Below the pieces are notes generated by a model that worked only from the letters and a program-made list of their open reading frames with translations, made no database searches and was not told where the DNA came from. DNA of 64,000 nt from Amaranthus tricolor. Lineage: Eukaryota; Streptophyta; Magnoliopsida; Caryophyllales; Amaranthaceae. The position numbers were made by a program, and so were the translations under genes. The stretch spans positions 23,677,329-23,741,328 of the forward strand of contig NC_080059.1 in assembly GCF_026212465.1 (NCBI RefSeq). Reading direction: 5' to 3'. Every line of letters starts with the position of its first letter. Position 1 is the first letter of the stretch. Below, piece by piece: positions 21,079-36,400 of this stretch.

Positions 21079-24000
21079 GTTTGAGCTACTTTATGCGCAA
21101 AAGGGCCAAAAACGCTAAAAAAACCCTTAAAATCGCAACTTAACAAGTAATTTCTAGCATATGACTATGAGTTTCAATTCAAACCATTTCAACAAAATAA
21201 TATATACCAAATAGCGTTGTGTGCAAAGTTTCGTGCAAAACAAACAAAGTTTGAGCTACTTGATGCGCAAAAGTGCCAAAAATACTTAAAACCCTTAAAA
21301 TCGCAACTTAACACGCAATTCTAGCATATGACTATGATTTTAAATTCTAACCACTTCAACACAATAATATATACCAAATAGTGTTGTGTGCCAAGTTTCG
21401 TGAAAAACAAACCAAGTTTGAGCTACTTTATGCGCAAAAGGGCCAAAAATGCTTAAAAACCCTTAAAATCGCAACTTAACACGTAATTTCTAGCATATTA
21501 CTATGATATTCAATTCATACCACTTCAACACAATAATATATACCAAATAGCGTTGGGTGCAACGTTTCGTGCAAAACAAACCAAGTTTGAGCTACTTGTT
21601 GCGCAATAGTGCCAAAAATGCTTAAAAACATTTAAAATCGCAACTTAACAAGCAATTCTAGTATATGACTATGATTTTAAATTCTAACCACTTCAACACA
21701 ATAGTATTTACCAAATAGTGTTGTGTGCCAAGTTTCGTGCAAAACAAACCAAGGTTGAGCTACTTTATGCGCAAAAGTGCCAAAAACGCTTCAAAACTCT
21801 TAAAATCGCAACTTAATACGTAATTTCTTACATATGACGATGATTTTGAATTCTAAGCACTTCAACAAAATAATATATACCACATAGTGTTGTGTGCCAA
21901 GTTTCGTGCTAAACAAACCAAGTTTGAGCTACTTTATGCGCAAAAGGGCCAGAAACGCTAAAAAACCCTTAAAATCGCAACTTAACAAGTAATTTCTAGC
22001 ATATGACTATGATTTTCAATTCTAACCACTTCAACACAATAATATATACCAAATAGAGTTGTGTTCGCGCAAAATAAACCAAGTTTGAGCTACTATATGC
22101 GCAAAAGTGCCAAAAATGCTTAAAAACCGTTAAAATCGCAACATAACAAGTAATTTCTAGCATATGACTATGATTTTCAATTCAAACCACTTCAACACAA
22201 TAATATATACCAAATAGCGTTGTGTGCAAATTTCGTGCAAAACAAACCAAGTTTGAGCAACTTTATGCGCAAAAGGGCCAAAAACGCTAAAAAACCCTTA
22301 AAATCGCAACTTAACAAGTAATTTCTAGCATATGACTATGATTTTCAATTCTAACCACTTCAACACAATAATATATACCAAATAGAGTTGTGTTCGCGCA
22401 AAACAAACCAAGTTTGAGCTACTATATGCGCAAAAGTGCCAAAAATGCTTAAAAACCGTTAAAATCGCAACATAACAAGTAATTTCTAGCATATGACTAT
22501 GATTTTCAATTCAAACCACTTCAACACAATAATATATACCAAATAGCGTTGTGTGCAAATTTCGTGCAAAACAAACCAAGTTTGAGCTACTTTATGCGCA
22601 AAAGGGCCAAAAACGCTAAAAAACCCTTAAAATCGCAACTTAACAAGTAATTTCTAGCATATGACTATGAGTTTCAATTCAAACCACTTCAACAAAATAA
22701 TATATACCAAATAGCGTTGTGTGCAAAGTTTCGTGCAAAACAAACAAAGTTTGAGCTACTTGATGCGCAAAAGTGCCAAAAATACTTAAAACCCTTAAAA
22801 TCGCAACTTAACACGCAATTCTAGCATATGACTATGATTTTAAATTCTAACCACTTCAACACAATAATATATACCAAATAGTGTTGTGTGCCAAGTTTCG
22901 TGAAAAACAAACCAAGTTTGAGCTACTTTATGCGCAAAAGTGCCAAAAATGCTTAAAAACCCTTAAAATCGCAACTTAACACGTAATTTCTAGCATATTA
23001 CTATGATATTCAATTCATACCACTTCAACACAATAATATATACCAAATAGCGTTGTGTGCAACGTTTCGTGCAAAACAAACCAAGTTTGAGCTACTTGTT
23101 GCGCAATAGTGCCAAAAATGCTTAAAAACATTTAAAATCGCAACTTAACAAGCAATTCTAGTATATGACTATGATTTTAAATTCTAACCACTTCAACACA
23201 ATAGTATTTACCAAATAGTGTTGTGTGCCAAGTTTCGTGCAAAACAAACCAAGGTTGAGCTACTTTATGCGCAAAAGTGCCAAAAACGCTTCAAAACTCT
23301 TAAAATCGCAACTTAATACGTAATTTCTTACATATGACGATGATTTTGTATTCTAACCACTTCAACAAAATAATATATACCACATAGTGTTGTGTGCCAA
23401 GTTTCGTGCTAAACAAACCAAGTTTGAGCTACTTTATGCGCAAAAGGGCCAAAAACGCTAAAAAACCCTTAAAATCGCAACTTAACAAGTAATTTCTAGC
23501 ATATGACTATGATTTTCAATTCTAACCACTTCAACACAATAATATATACCAAATAGAGTTGTGTTCGCGCAAAACAAACCAAGCTTGAGCTACTATATGC
23601 GCAAAAGTGCCAAAAATGCTTAAAAACCGTTAAAATTGCAACATAACAAGTAATTTCTAGCATATGACTATGATTTTCAATTCAAACCACTTCAACACAA
23701 TAATATATACCAAATAGTGTTGTGTGCCAAGTTTCGTGCAAAACAAACCAAGGTTGAGCTACTTTATGCGCAAAAGTGCCAAAAACGCTTCAAAACTCTT
23801 AAAATCACAACTTAATACGTAATTTCTTACATATGACGATGATTTTGAATTCTAACCACTTCAACAAAATAATTTATACCACATAGTGTTGTGTGCCAAG
23901 TTTCGTGCTAAACAAACCAAGTTTGAGCTACTTTATGCGCAAAAGGGCCAAAAACGCTAAAAAACCCTTAAAATCGCAACTTAACAAGTAATCTCTAGCA

Positions 24001-25261
24001 TATGACTATGATTTTCAATTCTAACCACTTCAACACAATAGAATATACCAAATAGAGTTGTGTTCGCGCAAAACAAACCAAGTTTGAGCTACTATATGCG
24101 CAAAAGTGCCAAAAATGCTTAAAAAACCGTTAAAATCGCAACATAACAAGTAATTTCTAGCATATGACTATGATTTTCAATTCAAACCACTTCAACACAA
24201 TAATATATACCAAATAGCGTTGTGTGCAAATTTCGTGCAAAACAAACCAAGTTTGAGCTACTTTATGCGCAAAAGGGCCAAAAACGCTAAAAAAAACCCT
24301 TAAAATCGCAACTTAACAAGTAATTTCTAGCATATGACTTTGAGTTTCAATTCAAACCACTTCAACAAAATAATATATACCAAATAGCATTGTGTGCAAA
24401 GTTTCGTGCAAAACAAACAAAGTTTGAGCTACTTGATGCGCAAAAGTGCCAAAAATACTTAAAACCCTTAAAATCGCAACTTAACACGCAATTCTAGCAT
24501 ATGACTATGATTTTAAATTCTAACCACTTCAACACAATAATATATACCAAATAGTGTTGTGTGCCAAGTTTCGTGAAAAACAAACCAAGTTTGAGCTACT
24601 TTATGCGCAAAAGGGCCAAAAACTCTTAAAAACCGTTAAAATCGCAACATAACAAGTAATTTCTAGCATATGACTGTGATTTTCAATTCAAACCACTTCA
24701 ACACAATAATATATACCAAATAGCGTTGTGTGCAAATTTCGTGCAAAACAAACCAAGTTTGAGCTACTTTATGCGCAAAAGGGCCAAAAACGCTAAAAAA
24801 CCCTTAAAATCGCAACTTAACAAGTAATTTCTAGTATATGACTATGATTTTCAATTCTAACCACTTCAACACAATAATATATACCAAATAGCGTTGTGTG
24901 CAAGTTTCGCGCAAAACAAACCAAGTTTGAGCTACTTTATGCGCAAAAGTGCCAAAAATGCTTAAAAACCCTTAAAATCGCAACTTAACACGTAGTTTCT
25001 AGCATATTACTATGATATTCAATTCATACCACTTCAACACAATAATATATACCAAATAGCGTTGTGTGCAACGTTTCATGCAAAACAAACCAAGTTTGAG
25101 CTACTTGTTGCGCAATAGTGCCAAAAATGCTTAAAAACATTTAAAATCGCAACTTAACAAGCAATTCTAGTATATGACTATGATTTTAAATTCTAACCAC
25201 TTCAACACAATAGTATTTACCAAATAGTGTTGTGTGCCAAGTTTCGTGCAAAACAAACCAA
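21079..25261. repeat. Transition block between 11-mer and 7-mer domains
   Basis: The order read is A-B-C-D-E-F-G (21079), an extra F-G pair (22251-22579), A-B-C-D-E-F and a G/D hybrid (22580-23751), then E-F-G-A-B-I-H-C-D up to 25261. The extra F-G dimer and the G/D hybrid (G body with a gtgccaag tail leading to E) are unequal-exchange products. Confidence 0.7.
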
Positions 25262-28200
25262 GGTTGAGCTACTTTATGCGCAAAAGTGCCAAAAACGCTT
25301 CAAAACTCTTAAAATCGCAACTTAATACATAATTTCTTACATATGACGATGATTTTGAATTCTAACCACTTCAACAAAATAATATATACCACATAGTGTT
25401 GTGTGCCAAGTTTCGTGCTAAACAAACCAAGTTTGAGCTACTTTATGCGCAAAAGGGCCAAAAACGCTAAAAAACACTTAAAATCGCAACTTAACAAGTA
25501 ATTTCTAGCATATGACTATGATTTTCAATTCTAACCAGTTCAACACAATAATATATACCAAATAGAGTTGTGTTCGCGCAAAACAAACCAAGTTTGAGCT
25601 ACTATATGCGCAAAAGTGCCAAAAATGCTTAAAAACCGTTAAAATCGCAACATAACAAGTAATTTCTAGCATATGACTATGATTTTCAATTCAAACCACT
25701 TCAACACAATAATATATACCAAATAGCGTTGTGTGCAAATTTCGTGCAAAACAAACCAAGTTTGAGCTACTTTATGCGCAAAAGGGCCAAAAACGCTAAA
25801 AAACCCTTAAAATCGCAACTTAACAAGTAATTTCTAGCATATGACTATGAGTTTCAATTCAAACCATTTCAACAAAATAATATATACCAAATAGCGTTGT
25901 GTGCAAAGTTTCGTGCAAAACAAACAAAGTTTGAGCTACTTGATGCGCAAAAGTGCCAAAAATACTTAAAACCCTTAAAATCGCAACTTAACACGCAATT
26001 CTAGCATATGACTATGATTTTAAATTCTAACCACTTCAACACAATAATATATACCAAATAGTGTTGTGTGCCAAGTTTCGTGAAAAACAAACCAAGTTTG
26101 AGCTACTTTATGCGCAAAAGGGCCAAAAATGCTTAAAAACCCTTAAAATCGCAACTTAACACGTAATTTCTAGCATATTACTATGATATTCAATTCATAC
26201 CACTTCAACACAATAATATATACCAAATAGCGTTGGGTGCAACGTTTCGTGCAAAACAAACCAAGTTTGAGCTACTTGTTGCGCAATAGTGCCAAAAATG
26301 CTTAAAAACATTTAAAATCGCAACTTAACAAGCAATTCTAGTATATGACTATGATTTTAAATTCTAACCACTTCAACACAATAGTATTTACCAAATAGTG
26401 TTGTGTGCCAAGTTTCGTGCAAAACAAACCAAGGTTGAGCTACTTTATGCGCAAAAGTGCCAAAAAACGCTTCAAAACTCTTAAAATCGCAACTTAATAC
26501 GTAATTTCTTACATATGACGATGATTTTGAATTCTAACCACTTCAACAAAATAATATATACCACATAGTGTTGTGTGCCAAGTTTCGTGCTAAACAAACC
26601 AAGTTTGAGCTACTTTATGCGCAAAAGGGCCAAAAACGCTAAAAAACACTTAAAATCGCAACTTAACAAGTAATTTCTAGCATATGACTATGATTTTCAA
26701 TTCTAACCACTTCAACACAATAATATATACCAAATAGAGTTGTGTTCGCGCAAAACAAACCAAGTTTGAGCTACTATATGCGCAAAAGTGCCAAAAATGC
26801 TTAAAAACCGTTAAAATCGCAACATAACATGTAATTTCTAGCATATGACTATGATTTTCAATTCAAACCACTTCAACACAATAATATATACCAAATAGCG
26901 TTGTGTGCAAATTTCGTGCAAAACAAACCAAGTTTGAGCTACTTTATGCGCAAAAGGGCCAAAAACGCTAAAAAACCCTTAAAATCGCAACTTAACAAGT
27001 AATTTCTAGCATATGACTATGAGTTTCAATTCAAACCATTTCAACAAAATAATATATACCAAATAGCGTTGTGTGCAAAGTTTCGTGCAAAACAAACAAA
27101 GTTTGAGCTACTTGATGCGCAAAAGTGCCAAAAATACTTAAAACCCTTAAAATCGCAACTTAACACGCAATTCTAGCATATGACTATGATTTTAAATTCT
27201 AACCACTTCAACACAATAATATATACCAAATAGTGTTGTGTGCCAAGTTTCGTGAAAAACAAACCAAGTTTGAGCTACTTTATGCGCAAAAGGGCCAAAA
27301 ATGCTTAAAAACCCTTAAAATCGCAACTTAACACGTAATTTCTAGCATATTACTATGATATTCAATTCATACCACTTCAACACAATAATATATACCAAAT
27401 AGCGTTGGGTGCAACGTTTCGTGCAAAACAAACCAAGTTTGAGCTACTTGTTGCGCAATAGTGCCAAAAATGCTTAAAAACATTTAAAATCGCAACTTAA
27501 CAAGCAATTCTAGTATATGACTATGATTTTAAATTCTAACCACTTCAACACAATAGTATTTACCAAATAGTGTTGTGTGCCAAGTTTCGTGCAAAACAAA
27601 CCAAGGTTGAGCTACTTTATGCGCAAAAGTGCCAAAAACGCTTCAAAACTCTTAAAATCGCAACTTAATACGTAATTTCTTACATATGACGATGATTTTG
27701 AATTCTAACCACTTCAACAAAATAATATATACCACATAGTGTTGTGTGCCAAGTTTCGTGCTAAACAAACCAAGTTTGAGCTACTTTATGCGCAAAAGGG
27801 CCAAAAACGCTAAAAAACACTTAAAATCGCAACTTAACAAGTAATTTCTAGCATATGACTATGATTTTCAATTCTAACCACTTCAACACAATAATATATA
27901 CCAAATAGAGTTGTGTTCGCGCAAAACAAACCAAGTTTGAGCTACTATATGCGCAAAAGTGCCAAAAATGCTTAAAAACCGTTAAAATCGCAACATAACA
28001 AGTAATTTCTAGCATATGACTATGATTTTCAATTCAAACCACTTCAACACAATAATATATACCAAATAGCGTTGTGTGCAAATTTCGTGCAAAACAAACC
28101 AAGTTTGAGCTACTTTATGCGCAAAAGGGCCAAAAACGCTAAAAAACCCTTAAAATCGCAACTTAACAAGTAATTTCTAGCATATGACTATGAGTTTCAA

Positions 28201-31200
28201 TTCAAACCATTTCAACAAAATAATATATACCAAATAGCGTTGTGTGCAAAGTTTCGTGCAAAACAAACAAAGTTTGAGCTACTTGATGCGCAAAAGTGCC
28301 AAAAATACTTAAAACCCTTAAAATCGCAACTTAACACGCAATTCTAGCATATGACTATGATTTTAAATTCTAACCACTTCAACACAATAATATATACCAA
28401 ATAGTGTTGTGTGCCAAGTTTCGTGAAAAACAAACCAAGTTTGAGCTACTTTATGCGCAAAAGGGCCAAAAATGCTTAAAAACCCTTAAAATCGCAACTT
28501 AACACGTAATTTCTAGCATATTACTATGATATTCAATTCATACCACTTCAACACAATAATATATACCAAATAGCGTTGGGTGCAACGTTTCGTGCAAAAC
28601 AAACCAAGTTTGAGCTACTTGTTGCGCAATAGTGCCAAAAATGCTTAAAAACATTTAAAATCGCAACTTAACAAGCAATTCTAGTATATGACTATGATTT
28701 TAAATTCTAACCACTTCAACACAATAGTATTTACCAAATAGTGTTGTGTGCCAAGTTTCGTGCAAAACAAACCAAGGTTGAGCTACTTTATGCGCAAAAG
28801 TGCCAAAAACGCTTCAAAACTCTTAAAATCGCAACTTAATACGTAATTTCTTACATATGACGATGATTTTGAATTCTAACCACTTCAACAAAATAATATA
28901 TACCACATAGTGTTGTGTGCCAAGTTTCGTGCTAAACAAACCAAGTTTGAGCTACTTTATGCGCAAAAGGGCCAAAAACGCTAAAAAACACTTAAAATCG
29001 CAACTTAACAAGTAATTTCTAGCATATGACTATGATTTTCAATTCTAACCACTTCAACACAATAATATATACCAAATAGAGTTGTGTTCGCGCAAAACAA
29101 ACCAAGTTTGAGCTACTATATGCGCAAAAGTGCCAAAAATGCTTAAAAACCGTTAAAATCGCAACATAACATGTAATTTCTAGCATATGACTATGATTTT
29201 CAATTCAAACCACTTCAACACAATAATATATACCAAATAGCGTTGTGTGCAAATTTCGTGCAAAACAAACCAAGTTTGAGCTACTTTATGCGCAAAAGGG
29301 CCAAAAACGCTAAAAAACCCTTAAAATCGCAACTTAACAAGTAATTTCTAGCATATGACTATGAGTTTCAATTCAAACCATTTCAACAAAATAATATATA
29401 CCAAATAGCGTTGTGTGCAAAGTTTCGTGCAAAACAAACAAAGTTTGAGCTACTTGATGCGCAAAAGTGCCAAAAATACTTAAAACCCTTAAAATCGCAA
29501 CTTAACACGCAATTCTAGCATATGACTATGATTTTAAATTCTAACCACTTCAACACAATAATATATACCAAATAGTGTTGTGTGCCAAGTTTCGTGAAAA
29601 ACAAACCAAGTTTGAGCTACTTTATGCGCAAAAGGGCCAAAAATGCTTAAAAACCCTTAAAATCGCAACTTAACACGTAATTTCTAGCATATTACTATGA
29701 TATTCAATTCATACCACTTCAACACAATAATATATACCAAATAGCGTTGGGTGCAACGTTTCGTGCAAAACAAACCAAGTTTGAGCTACTTGTTGCGCAA
29801 TAGTGCCAAAAATGCTTAAAAACATTTAAAATCGCAACTTAACAAGCAATTCTAGTATATGACTATGATTTTAAATTCTAACCACTTCAACACAATAGTA
29901 TTTACCAAATAGTGTTGTGTGCCAAGTTTCGTGCAAAACAAACCAAGGTTGAGCTACTTTATGCGCAAAAGTGCCAAAAACGCTTCAAAACTCTTAAAAT
30001 CGCAACTTAATACGTAATTTCTTACATATGACGATGATTTTGAATTCTAACCACTTCAACAAAATAATATATACCACATAGTGTTGTGTGCCAAGTTTCG
30101 TGCTAAACAAACCAAGTTTGAGCTACTTTATGCGCAAAAGGGCCAAAAACGCTAAAAAACACTTAAAATCGCAACTTAACAAGTAATTTCTAGCATATGA
30201 CTATGATTTTCAATTCTAACCACTTCAACACAATAATATATACCAAATAGAGTTGTGTTCGCGCAAAACAAACCAAGTTTGAGCTACTATATGCGCAAAA
30301 GTGCCAAAAATGCTTAAAAACCGTTAAAATCGCAACATAACATGTAATTTCTAGCATATGACTATGATTTTCAATTCAAACCACTTCAACACAATAATAT
30401 ATACCAAATAGCGTTGTGTGCAAATTTCGTGCAAAACAAACCAAGTTTGAGCTACTTTATGCGCAAAAGGGCCAAAAACGCTAAAAAACCCTTAAAATCG
30501 CAACTTAACAAGTAATTTCTAGCATATGACTATGAGTTTCAATTCAAACCATTTCAACAAAATAATATATACCAAATAGCGTTGTGTGCAAAGTTTCGTG
30601 CAAAACAAACAAAGTTTGAGCTACTTGATGCGCAAAAGTGCCAAAAATACTTAAAACCCTTAAAATCGCAACTTAACACGCAATTCTAGCATATGACTAT
30701 GATTTTAAATTCTAACCACTTCAACACAATAATATATACCAAATAGTGTTGTGTGCCAAGTTTCGTGAAAAACAAACCAAGTTTGAGCTACTTTATGCGC
30801 AAAAGGGCCAAAAATGCTTAAAAACCCTTAAAATCGCAACTTAACACGTAATTTCTAGCATATTACTATGATATTCAATTCATACCACTTCAACACAATA
30901 ATATATACCAAATAGCGTTGGGTGCAACGTTTCGTGCAAAACAAACCAAGTTTGAGCTACTTGTTGCGCAATAGTGCCAAAAATGCTTAAAAACATTTAA
31001 AATCGCAACTTAACAAGCAATTCTAGTATATGACTATGATTTTAAATTCTAACCACTTCAACACAATAGTATTTACCAAATAGTGTTGTGTGCCAAGTTT
31101 CGTGCAAAACAAACCAAGGTTGAGCTACTTTATGCGCAAAAGTGCCAAAAACGCTTCAAAACTCTTAAAATCGCAACTTAATACGTAATTTCTTACATAT

Positions 31201-33464
31201 GACGATGATTTTGAATTCTAACCACTTCAACAAAATAATATATACCACATAGTGTTGTGTGCCAAGTTTCGTGCTAAACAAACCAAGTTTGAGCTACTTT
31301 ATGCGCAAAAGGGCCAAAAACGCTAAAAAACACTTAAAATCGCAACTTAACAAGTAATTTCTAGCATATGACTATGATTTTCAATTCTAACCACTTCAAC
31401 ACAATAATATATACCAAATAGAGTTGTGTTCGCGCAAAACAAACCAAGTTTGAGCTACTATATGCGCAAAAGTGCCAAAAATGCTTAAAAACCGTTAAAA
31501 TCGCAACATAACATGTAATTTCTAGCATATGACTATGATTTTCAATTCAAACCACTTCAACACAACAATATATACCAAATAGCGTTGTGTGCAAATTTCG
31601 TGCAAAACAAACCAAGTTTGAGCTACTTTATGCGCAAAAGGGCCAAAAACGCTAAAAAACCCTTAAAATCGCAACTTAACAAGTAATTTCTAGCATATGA
31701 CTATGAGTTTCAATTCAAACCATTTCAACAAAATAATATATACCAAATAGCGTTGTGTGCAAAGTTTCGTGCAAAACAAACAAAGTTTGAGCTACTTGAT
31801 GCGCAAAAGTGCCAAAAATACTTAAAACCCTTAAAATCGCAACTTAACACGCAATTCTAGCATATGACTATGATTTTAAATTCTAACCACTTCAACACAA
31901 TAATATATACCAAATAGTGTTGTGTGCCAAGTTTCGTGAAAAACAAACCAAGTTTGAGCTACTTTATGCGCAAAAGGGCCAAAAATGCTTAAAAACCCTT
32001 AAAATCGCAACTTAACACGTAATTTCTAGCATATTACTATGATATTCAATTCATACCACTTCAACACAATAATATATACCAAATAGCGTTGGGTGCAACG
32101 TTTCGTGCAAAACAAACCAAGTTTGAGCTACTTGTTGCGCAATAGTGCCAAAAATGCTTAAAAACATTTAAAATCGCAACTTAACAAGCAATTCTAGTAT
32201 ATGACTATGATTTTAAATTCTAACCACTTCAACACAATAGTATTTACCAAATAGTGTTGTGTGCTAAGTTTCGTGCAAAACAAACCAAGGTTGAGCTACT
32301 TTATGCGCAAAAGTGCCAAAAACGCTTCAAAACTCTTAAAATCGCAACTTAATACGTAATTTCTTACATATGACGATGATTTTGAATTCTAACCACTTCA
32401 ACAAAATAATATATACCACATAGTGTTGTGTGCCAAGTTTCGTGCTAAACAAACCAAGTTTGAGCTACTTTATGCGCAAAAGGGCCAAAAACGCTAAAAA
32501 ACACTTAAAATCGCAACTTAACAAGTAATTTCTAGCATATGACTATGATTTTCAATTCTAACCACTTCAACACAATAATATATACTAAATAGAGTTGAGT
32601 TGTGTTCGCGCAAAACAAACCAAGTTTGAGCTACTATATGCGCAAAAGTGCCAAAAATGCTTAAAAACCGTTAAAATCGCAACATAACATGTAATTTCTA
32701 GCATATGACTATGATTTTCAATTCAAACCACTTCAACACAATAATATATACCAAATAGCGTTGTGTGCAAATTTCGTGCAAAACAAACCAAGTTTGAGCT
32801 ACTTTATGCGCAAAAGGGCCAAAAACGCTAAAAAACCCTTAAAATCGCAACTTAACAAGTAATTTCTAGCATATGACTATGAGTTTCAATTCAAACCATT
32901 TCAACAAAATAATATATACCAAATAGCGTTGTGTGCAAAGTTTCGTGCAAAACAAACAAAGTTTGAGCTACTTGATGCGCAAAAGTGCCAAAAATACTTA
33001 AAACCCTTAAAATCGCAACTTAACACGCAATTCTAGCATATGACTATGATTTTAAATTCTAACCACTTCAACACAATAATATATACCAAATAGTGTTGTG
33101 TGCCAAGTTTCGTGAAAAACAAACCAAGTTTGAGCTACTTTATGCGCAAAAGGGCCAAAAATGCTTAAAAACCCTTAAAATCGCAACTTAACACGTAATT
33201 TCTAGCATATTACTATGATATTCAATTCATACCACTTCAACACAATAATATATACCAAATAGCGTTGGGTGCAACGTTTCGTGCAAAACAAACCAAGTTT
33301 GAGCTACTTGTTGCGCAATAGTGCCAAAAATGCTTAAAAACATTTAAAATCGCAACTTAACAAGCAATTCTAGTATATGACTATGATTTTAAATTCTAAC
33401 CACTTCAACACAATAGTATTTACCAAATAGTGTTGTGTGCCAAGTTTCGTGCAAAACAAACCAA
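25262..33464. repeat. Homogenised domain of seven 7-mer HORs
   Basis: Counting from E, seven E-F-G-A-B-C-D units fill 8,203 bp, about 1,172 bp each. A monomers start at 25760, 26932, 28103, 29274, 30445, 31616 and 32792. All the C copies here carry gttgggtgc instead of gttgtgtgc. Most G copies carry aacatgtaa. One unit has a 5-bp duplication (gagttgagttg near 32593), which explains its 1,176-bp length. Differences between copies are few. Confidence 0.85.
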
Positions 33465-36400
33465 GGTTGAGCTACTTTATGCGCAAAAGTGCCAAAAACG
33501 CTTCAAAACTCTTAAAATCGCAACTTAATACGTAATTTCTTACATATGACGATGATTTTGAATTCTAAGCACTTCAACAAAATAATATATACCACATAGT
33601 GTTGTGTGCCAAGTTTCGTGATAAACAAACCAAGTTTGAGCTACTTTATGCGCAAAAGGGCCAAAAAACGCTAAAAAAACCCTTAAAATCGCAACTTAAC
33701 AAGTAATTTCTAGCATATGACTATGATTTTCAATTCTAACCACTTCAACACAATAATATATACCAAATAGAGTTGTGTTCGCGCAAAACAAACCAAGTTT
33801 GAGCTACTATATGCGCAAAAGTGCCAAAAATGCTTAAAAACCGTTAAAATCGCAACATAACAAGTAATTTCTAGCATATGACTATGATTTTCAATTCAAA
33901 CCACTTCAACACAATAATATATACCACATAGTGTTGTGTGCCAAGTTTCGTGATAAACAAACCAAGTTTGAGCTACTTTATGCGCAAAAGGGCCAAAAAC
34001 GCTTAAAAACCCTTAAAATCGCAACTTAACAAGTAATTTCTAGCATATGACTATGATTTTCAATTCTAACCACTTCAACACAATAATATATACCAAATAG
34101 AGTTGTGTTCGCGCAAAACAAACCAAGTTTGAGCTACTATATGCGCAAAAGTGCCAAAAATGCTTAAAAACCCGTTAAAATCGCAACATAACAAGTAATT
34201 TCTAGCATATGACTATGATTTTCAATTCAAACCACTTCAACACAATAATATATACCAAATAGCGTTGTGTGCAAATTTCGTGCAAAACAAACCAAGTTTG
34301 AGCTACTTTATGCGCAAAAGGGCCAAAAACGCTAAAAAAACCCTTAAAATCGCAACTTAACAAGTAATTTCTAGTATATGACTATGATTTTCAATTCTAA
34401 CCACTTCAACACAATAATATATACCAAATAGCGTTGTGTGCAAGTTTCGCGCAAAACAAACCAAGTTTGAGCTACTTTATGCGCAAAAGTGCCAAAAATG
34501 CTTAAAAACCCTTAAAATCGCAACTTAACACGTAATTTCTAGCATATTACTATGATATTCAATTCATACCACTTCAACACAATAATATATACCAAATAGC
34601 GTTGTGTGCAACGTTTCGTGCAAAACAAACCAAGTTTGAGCTACTTGTTGCGCAATAGTGCCAAAAATGCTTAAAAACATTTAAAATCGCAACTTAACAA
34701 GCAATTCTAGTATATGACTATGATTTTAAATTCTAACCACTTCAACACAATAGTATTTACCAAAATAGTGTTGTGTGCCAAGTTTCGTGCAAAACAAACC
34801 AAGGTTGAGCTACTTTATGCGCAAAAGTGCCAAAAACGCTTCAAAACTCTTAAAATCGCAACTTAATACGTAATTTCTTACATATTACGATGATTTTGAA
34901 TTCTAAGCACTTCAACAAAATAATATATACCACATAGTGTTGTGTGCCAAGTTTCGTGCTAAACAAACCAAGTTTGAGCTACTTTATGCGCAAAAGGGCC
35001 AAAAACGCTAAAAAACCCTTAAAATCGCAACTTAACAAGTAATTTCTAGCATATGAATATGATTTTGAATTCTAACCACTTCAACACAATAATATATACC
35101 AAATAGAGTTGTGTTCGCGCAAAACAAACCAAGTTTGAGCTACTATATGCGCAAAAGTGCCAAAAATGCTTAAAAACCGTTAAAATCGCAACATAACAAG
35201 TAATTTCTAGCATATGACTATGATTTTCAATTCAAACCACTTCAACACAATAATATATACCAAATAGCGTTGTGTGCAAATTTCGTGCAAAACAAACCAA
35301 GTTTGAGCTACTTTATGCGCAAAAGGGCCAAAAACGCTAAAAAACCCTTAAAATCGCAACTTAACAAGTAATTTCTAGCATATGACTATGAGTTTCAATT
35401 CAAACCACTTCAACAAAATAATATATACCAAATAGCGTTTGTGTGCAAAGTTTCGTGCAAAACAAACAAAGTTTGAGCTACTTGATGCGCAAAAGTGCCA
35501 AAAATACTTAAAACCCTTAAAATCGCAACTTAACACGCAATTCTAGCATATGACTATGATTTTAAATTCTAACCACTTCAACACAATAATATATACCAAA
35601 TAGTGTTGTGTGCCAAGTTTCGTGAAAAACAAACCAAGTTTGAGCTACTTTATGCGCAAAAGGGCCAAAAATGCTTAAAAACCCTTAAAATCGCAACTTA
35701 ACACGTATTTTTCTAGCATATTACTATGATATTCAATTCATACCACTTCAACACAATAATATATACCAAATAGCGTTGGGTGCAACGTTTTCGTGCAAAA
35801 CAAACCAAGTTTGAGCTACTTGTTGCGCAATAGTGCCAAAAATGCTTAAAAACATTTAAAATCGCAACTTAACAAGCAATTCTAGTATATGACTATGATT
35901 TTAAATTCTAACCACTTCAACACAATAGTATTTACCAAATAGTGTTGTGTGCCAAGTTTCGTGCAAAACAAACCAAGGTTGAGCTACTTTATGCGCAAAA
36001 GTGCCAAAAACGCTTCAAAACTCTTAAAATCGCAACTTAATACGTAATTTCTTACATATGACGATGATTTTGAATTCTAAGCACTTCAACAAAATAATAT
36101 ATACCACATAGTGTTGCGTGCCAAGTTTCGTGATAAACAAACCAAGTTTGAGCTACTTTATGCGCAAAAGGGCCAAAAACGCTAAAAAAACCCTTAAAAT
36201 CGCAACTTAACAAGTAATTTCTAGCATATGACTATGATTTTCAATTCTAACCACTTCAACACAATAATATATACCAAATAGAGTTGTGTTCGCGCAAAAC
36301 AAACCAAGTTTGAGCTACTATATGCGCAAAAGTGCCAAAAATGCTTAAAAACCGTTAAAATCGCAACATAACAAGTAATTTCTAGCATATGACTATGATT

